Part shown: in pieces, positions 61,602 through 64,000 of the stretch
How the letters are laid out: each line of letters begins with the position of its first letter
How positions within the stretch are numbered: the stretch's first letter is position 1
Assembly (NCBI RefSeq): GCF_016107705.1
Contig: NZ_JAEHGC010000006.1
Location: forward strand, 248,001 to 312,000
Length of the DNA: 64,000 nucleotides
Source of the DNA: Neobacillus cucumis
GTDB lineage: Bacteria > Bacillota > Bacilli > Bacillales_B > DSM-18226
Direction of reading: 5' to 3'
The notes under the pieces: generated by a model
Databases searched by the model: none
What the model was told of the DNA's origin: nothing
What the model saw: only the letters and a program-made list of their open reading frames with translations
Made by a program: the position numbers and the translations under genes

Positions 61602-61742
61602 GTGTGGATCATTACTGCTTATTCAAAGAACAATATTCAAATGTTTGAGTTTGACACTGAAAAAGAAGCAAATGAGGCTTTTGGGAGAATTCAAGGTTAT
61701 AAAATCCTTTCCAATGTTGTTTATTTTAATGATTCTTATTAA
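61602..61742 (+). CDS. 46-residue protein between putC and proline dehydrogenase
   Basis: From a GTG after CTGGAGGGAATTTTCC the ORF encodes MWIITAYSKNNIQMFEFDTE, then KEANEAFGRIQGYKILSNVV and YFNDSY. It reads as a compact beta-alpha-beta mini-domain with good codon use, and it has a strong ribosome site within the put operon. No family recognised. Other frames here give poor proteins. Confidence 0.6.
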   Translation: MWIITAYSKNNIQMFEFDTEKEANEAFGRIQGYKILSNVVYFNDSY

Positions 61743-61830
61743 GTTGAATCCTACTAAAATAACAAATGATGAAAGTATAATTTGTTGAAAGTGATACCCT
61801 AATATATAACAACAAGAAGGAGTAATGGTA

Positions 61831-62811
61831 ATGTTAAAAGATATTTTTATGGGATTATCCCAAAACCAATTTCTTAATAGCGCAGCTAAAAAGTATGGAT
61901 TGAAGCTAGGGGCACAAAGTGTTGTTGCAGGTACGAATATTGAAGAAACGATTAAAAGCATTAAAGAGCTTAACGCAAATGGTATCTCATGCACGGTCGA
62001 TAACTTGGGAGAGTTTGTCTTTAAAAAGGAAGAGGCGATCGCCGCGAGAGACCAAATTTTAAGGGTAATCGAAGCGATTCATAAGAATAACGTAGATGCA
62101 CATATCTCTTTAAAACCAACACAATTAGGATTAGATATTGATTACAACTTCTGTTTGGAAAATCTTAAAGAAATCGTTCATCAAGCTAGCAATTATGGCA
62201 TTTTTGTTAATTTTGATATGGAGGATTATGGACATCTACAGCCTTCTTTTGATATTTTAGAAGAATTATCGTTGGAATATGACAATGTTGGTACAGTCAT
62301 TCAGGCATATTTCTTTAATGCACAAGAAAATCTTGAAAAATATAAAAACTATCGATTGCGTTTAGTAAAAGGTGCCTATAAAGAACCGGAACAATATGCT
62401 TATCAAGATAAGAAAGAGATCGATAAAAACTTTATTAAGCTAATTGAATGGCATTTATTAAATGGAAAATTCACATCCATTGCAACACATGACCATAAAA
62501 TCATTAACCATGTGAAACAATTTGTTAAAAAGAATGATATTCCGAATGATAAATTTGAATTCCAAATGCTATATGGGTTCAGAAAAGACCTTCAGCTAAA
62601 ATTAGCAAATGAAGGCTACAATTTCTGTACCTATGTGCCTTTCGGTAAAGACTGGTACGGTTATTTCATGCGCCGTCTTGCTGAAAGACCGCAAAACTTA
62701 AATCTTGTTGCTAAACAAGTATTTAACAAAAAAACCAACACACTGGTTGGCTTGGCCGCAGGAGCATTTTTTATGGGTAGACTGACTGTGGGGAATAAAA
62801 AAAAGAAATAA
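61831..62811 (+). CDS. putB: Proline dehydrogenase
   Basis: The ATG at 61831 lies eight bases after AGAAGGAG and gives 326 residues. The protein is a FAD-dependent TIM-barrel proline dehydrogenase with motifs DAHISLKPTQLGLDID, FVNFDMEDYG, RLRLVKGAYKEP and YVPFGKDWYGYFMRRLAERP. It oxidises proline to pyrroline-5-carboxylate, passing electrons to quinone. A hydrophobic tail (TLVGLAAGAFFMGRLTVG) followed by four Lys closes the protein and may tie it to the membrane. Confidence 0.94.
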   Translation: MLKDIFMGLSQNQFLNSAAKKYGLKLGAQSVVAGTNIEETIKSIKELNANGISCTVDNLGEFVFKKEEAIAARDQILRVIEAIHKNNVDAHISLKPTQLGLDIDYNFCLENLKEIVHQASNYGIFVNFDMEDYGHLQPSFDILEELSLEYDNVGTVIQAYFFNAQENLEKYKNYRLRLVKGAYKEPEQYAYQDKKEIDKNFIKLIEWHLLNGKFTSIATHDHKIINHVKQFVKKNDIPNDKFEFQMLYGFRKDLQLKLANEGYNFCTYVPFGKDWYGYFMRRLAERPQNLNLVAKQVFNKKTNTLVGLAAGAFFMGRLTVGNKKKK

Positions 62812-62829
62812 AGACTTTGTTCCGTTTTT

Positions 62830-62864
62830 GGCGCTTTTCTGAATACAGAAAGCGTCTTTTTTTT
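62830..62864 (+). terminator. Terminator of the put operon
   Basis: Stem GCGCTTTTCTG/CAGAAAGCGTC followed by a T-run. Confidence 0.85.
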
Positions 62865-62900
62865 CCTGGATCTCTCCGTTTATAAGACCAATCTAGAACA

Positions 62901-62928
62901 AATAATGGCCGATGCGGAAGCATCGGCC
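62901..62928 (-). terminator. Probable terminator of the regulator gene
   Basis: Perfect 9-bp stem GGCCGATGC/GCATCGGCC; on the minus strand followed by ATTATTT. Confidence 0.55.
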
Positions 62929-62972
62929 ACGGAATTATAGAATTATAAATATCTCTTGTTTTTAACCTTACC

Positions 62973-64000
62973 TTAGTTAAGCTCATACTCTTTAATCTTA
63001 TTATAAAGTGTTCCCCTGGATATACCGAGTAATTTGGCAGCCGCACTCTTGTTTCCATAAGTTTTCCGTAAAGCTTCCTCAATGATCAATGCCTCTTCTT
63101 TTATAGGTGCACCTTCCTTTAGTGATGTTTCGTTTTGGCTTGGAACATTGCTGTTATCTCCAGAATAAGTGTCAATTATATTTTTGGGAAGATGATGAAG
63201 TGTAATTAAATTTTCATCATTAAGAATGATAAAGCGTTCAATGACATTGCGGAGCTCGCGGATATTTCCTGGCCAATCATAGTTCATCAAAAGGGTCATT
63301 ACCTTAGGAGTAATTTCCGGAATGGGTTTCTTATATTTAGAACTAAATTCAAGTATAAATTGTTGAACAAGTTTAATAATATCCTCTGTTCTTTTACGCA
63401 AAGGAGGGATATCAATGTTAATCACAGTTAAACGATAATAAAGGGTTTCGTTAAATTCCCCATCCTTTGCCATAGATTCTAATGGTTGAGAAGTAGAGGC
63501 AATTATCCGTGTGTTTGTTGTAATTAATTCAGATCCACCCACTCGATAAAAGGATTGATGTTCCAAGTAATTTAGGAATTTCTCTTGAATATCCAGGGGC
63601 ATTTTGTCAACTTCTTCAAGAAACAAAGTTCCATTACCTGCTTGTTCGATTTTTCCGGCTTGTCCGACCTTTCGATCGGATGTAAAAACTCCTTCATGGT
63701 ATCCGAATAATTCGGCCTCTAAAAGGCCAGAAGGAATCGTTGAACAATTGACAGTTACAAATGGTCCAGTGTTTTTTGAACCGCCATAATGGATCGCATT
63801 GGCCAGCATCTCTTTTCCCGTACCAGGTTCCCCGGTTAACAGAACAGGAATATCAGCAGAGGCAACTTTTTGTGCAACTTGTAATGCTTGTTGAATTTCT
63901 GAACTAACTCCTATGATTGAATCAAAAGGCTTTTCTTGATCAATTAGCGAAGGAAGCGATGAGTCAAGTTCCTCGTTTAAGCGAACGAATCCGGTAATAT
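62973..64000 (-). CDS. putR: Enhancer-binding-type regulator (PutR-like), 5' end outside window
   Basis: The frame is open to the window edge, so the N-terminus is missing; the visible start (TGFVRLNEEL) looks like the end of a PAS domain. An AAA+ domain follows with Walker A GEPGTGKE and Walker B GTLFLEEVD. The surface loop that should read GAFTGA is GVFTSD. A Fis-type HTH closes the protein (NKSAAAKLLGISRGTLYNKI). It is convergent with the put operon and probably controls it. The changed loop suggests it may not activate sigma-54. Confidence 0.88.
   Translation of the reverse strand, partial: ITGFVRLNEELDSSLPSLIDQEKPFDSIIGVSSEIQQALQVAQKVASADIPVLLTGEPGTGKEMLANAIHYGGSKNTGPFVTVNCSTIPSGLLEAELFGYHEGVFTSDRKVGQAGKIEQAGNGTLFLEEVDKMPLDIQEKFLNYLEHQSFYRVGGSELITTNTRIIASTSQPLESMAKDGEFNETLYYRLTVINIDIPPLRKRTEDIIKLVQQFILEFSSKYKKPIPEITPKVMTLLMNYDWPGNIRELRNVIERFIILNDENLITLHHLPKNIIDTYSGDNSNVPSQNETSLKEGAPIKEEALIIEEALRKTYGNKSAAAKLLGISRGTLYNKIKEYELN

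Noticed and set aside
61561..61788. 75-residue plus-strand ORF after putC
   Set aside because: Its composition is poor and it has no ribosome site; the overlapping frame from 61602 has both a ribosome site and a sensible protein.
61623..61994. 123-residue minus-strand ORF across the start of the proline dehydrogenase gene
   Set aside because: It is antisense to well-supported coding sequence and has no recognisable domain.

Overview
The window reads as chromosomal DNA of an aerobic or facultatively anaerobic, probably spore-forming Bacillaceae bacterium (Bacillus/Neobacillus-like). It is AT-rich, has strong GGAGG-type ribosome binding sites, uses TTG and GTG starts, and carries Bacillus-type gene sets: liaIH-FSR, glnK-glnL-gltP, efeOBU, a YhfW-like Rieske oxidoreductase, a YetJ-like BI-1 protein, ampS, topB and a SpoVB-like flippase. 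No tRNA, rRNA, prophage, intact insertion sequence or CRISPR array was seen. The species is not determined.

Region by region. (1) 1-3640: a 5'-truncated histidine kinase and an HD-GYP protein that share one membrane sensor module, then a 19-residue Trp/Cys-rich peptide gene and a PqqD-like/M50 membrane metalloprotease. This looks like an undescribed peptide-processing or signalling locus. (2) 3640-8900: an operon for a quinol-linked molybdoenzyme (cytochrome b-like subunit, NapA/NasC-type catalytic subunit, four-cluster ferredoxin, Tat-exported Rieske protein, three small proteins), with a terminator-like hairpin in its leader. (3) 9050-11880: an Nre-type nitrate or oxygen sensing cluster (kinase, LuxR regulator, GAF protein, PAS kinase). 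(4) 12250-15100: glutaminyl-tRNA synthetase, unusual in Bacillus, and a Gfo/Idh/MocA oxidoreductase. (5) 15150-22520: an anaerobic or nitrosative module (NapH-like ferredoxin, DUF2249 protein, Crp/Fnr regulator with an N-terminal Cys cluster, flavodoxin, HMA-like protein, metallo-beta-lactamase-fold protein). Fnr-like boxes sit about 41 bp upstream of plausible start sites.

(6) 22600-33610: DEAD-box helicase, amidase, YhfW-like protein, Cys/Met-metabolism PLP enzyme, LysM-CAP secreted protein and the cell-envelope stress genes liaIH and liaFSR. (7) 34000-38000: Fur-box-controlled efeOBU iron uptake. (8) 38200-45170: glnK-glnL divergent from a glutamate symporter, a lipid-linked-substrate flippase and an aromatic amino acid hydroxylase with a long C-terminal extension. 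(9) 45200-50310: BI-1 protein, MscL, a GAF-LuxR regulator, and divergent from it a three-gene operon of two related secreted proteins around a DUF6114 membrane protein. (10) 50500-51260: a 15-copy tandem array of 52-bp units. (11) 51300-64000: AmpS, an MFS transporter, topoisomerase III, and a proline catabolism cluster (putP, permease, putC, small ORF, proline dehydrogenase). It ends in an enhancer-binding-type regulator that lacks a normal GAFTGA loop.

A recurrent oddity is the set of intergenic tandem arrays with unrelated sequences but periods of 51-52 bp (three arrays) or 21 bp (one array), which are near-integral numbers of DNA helical turns.
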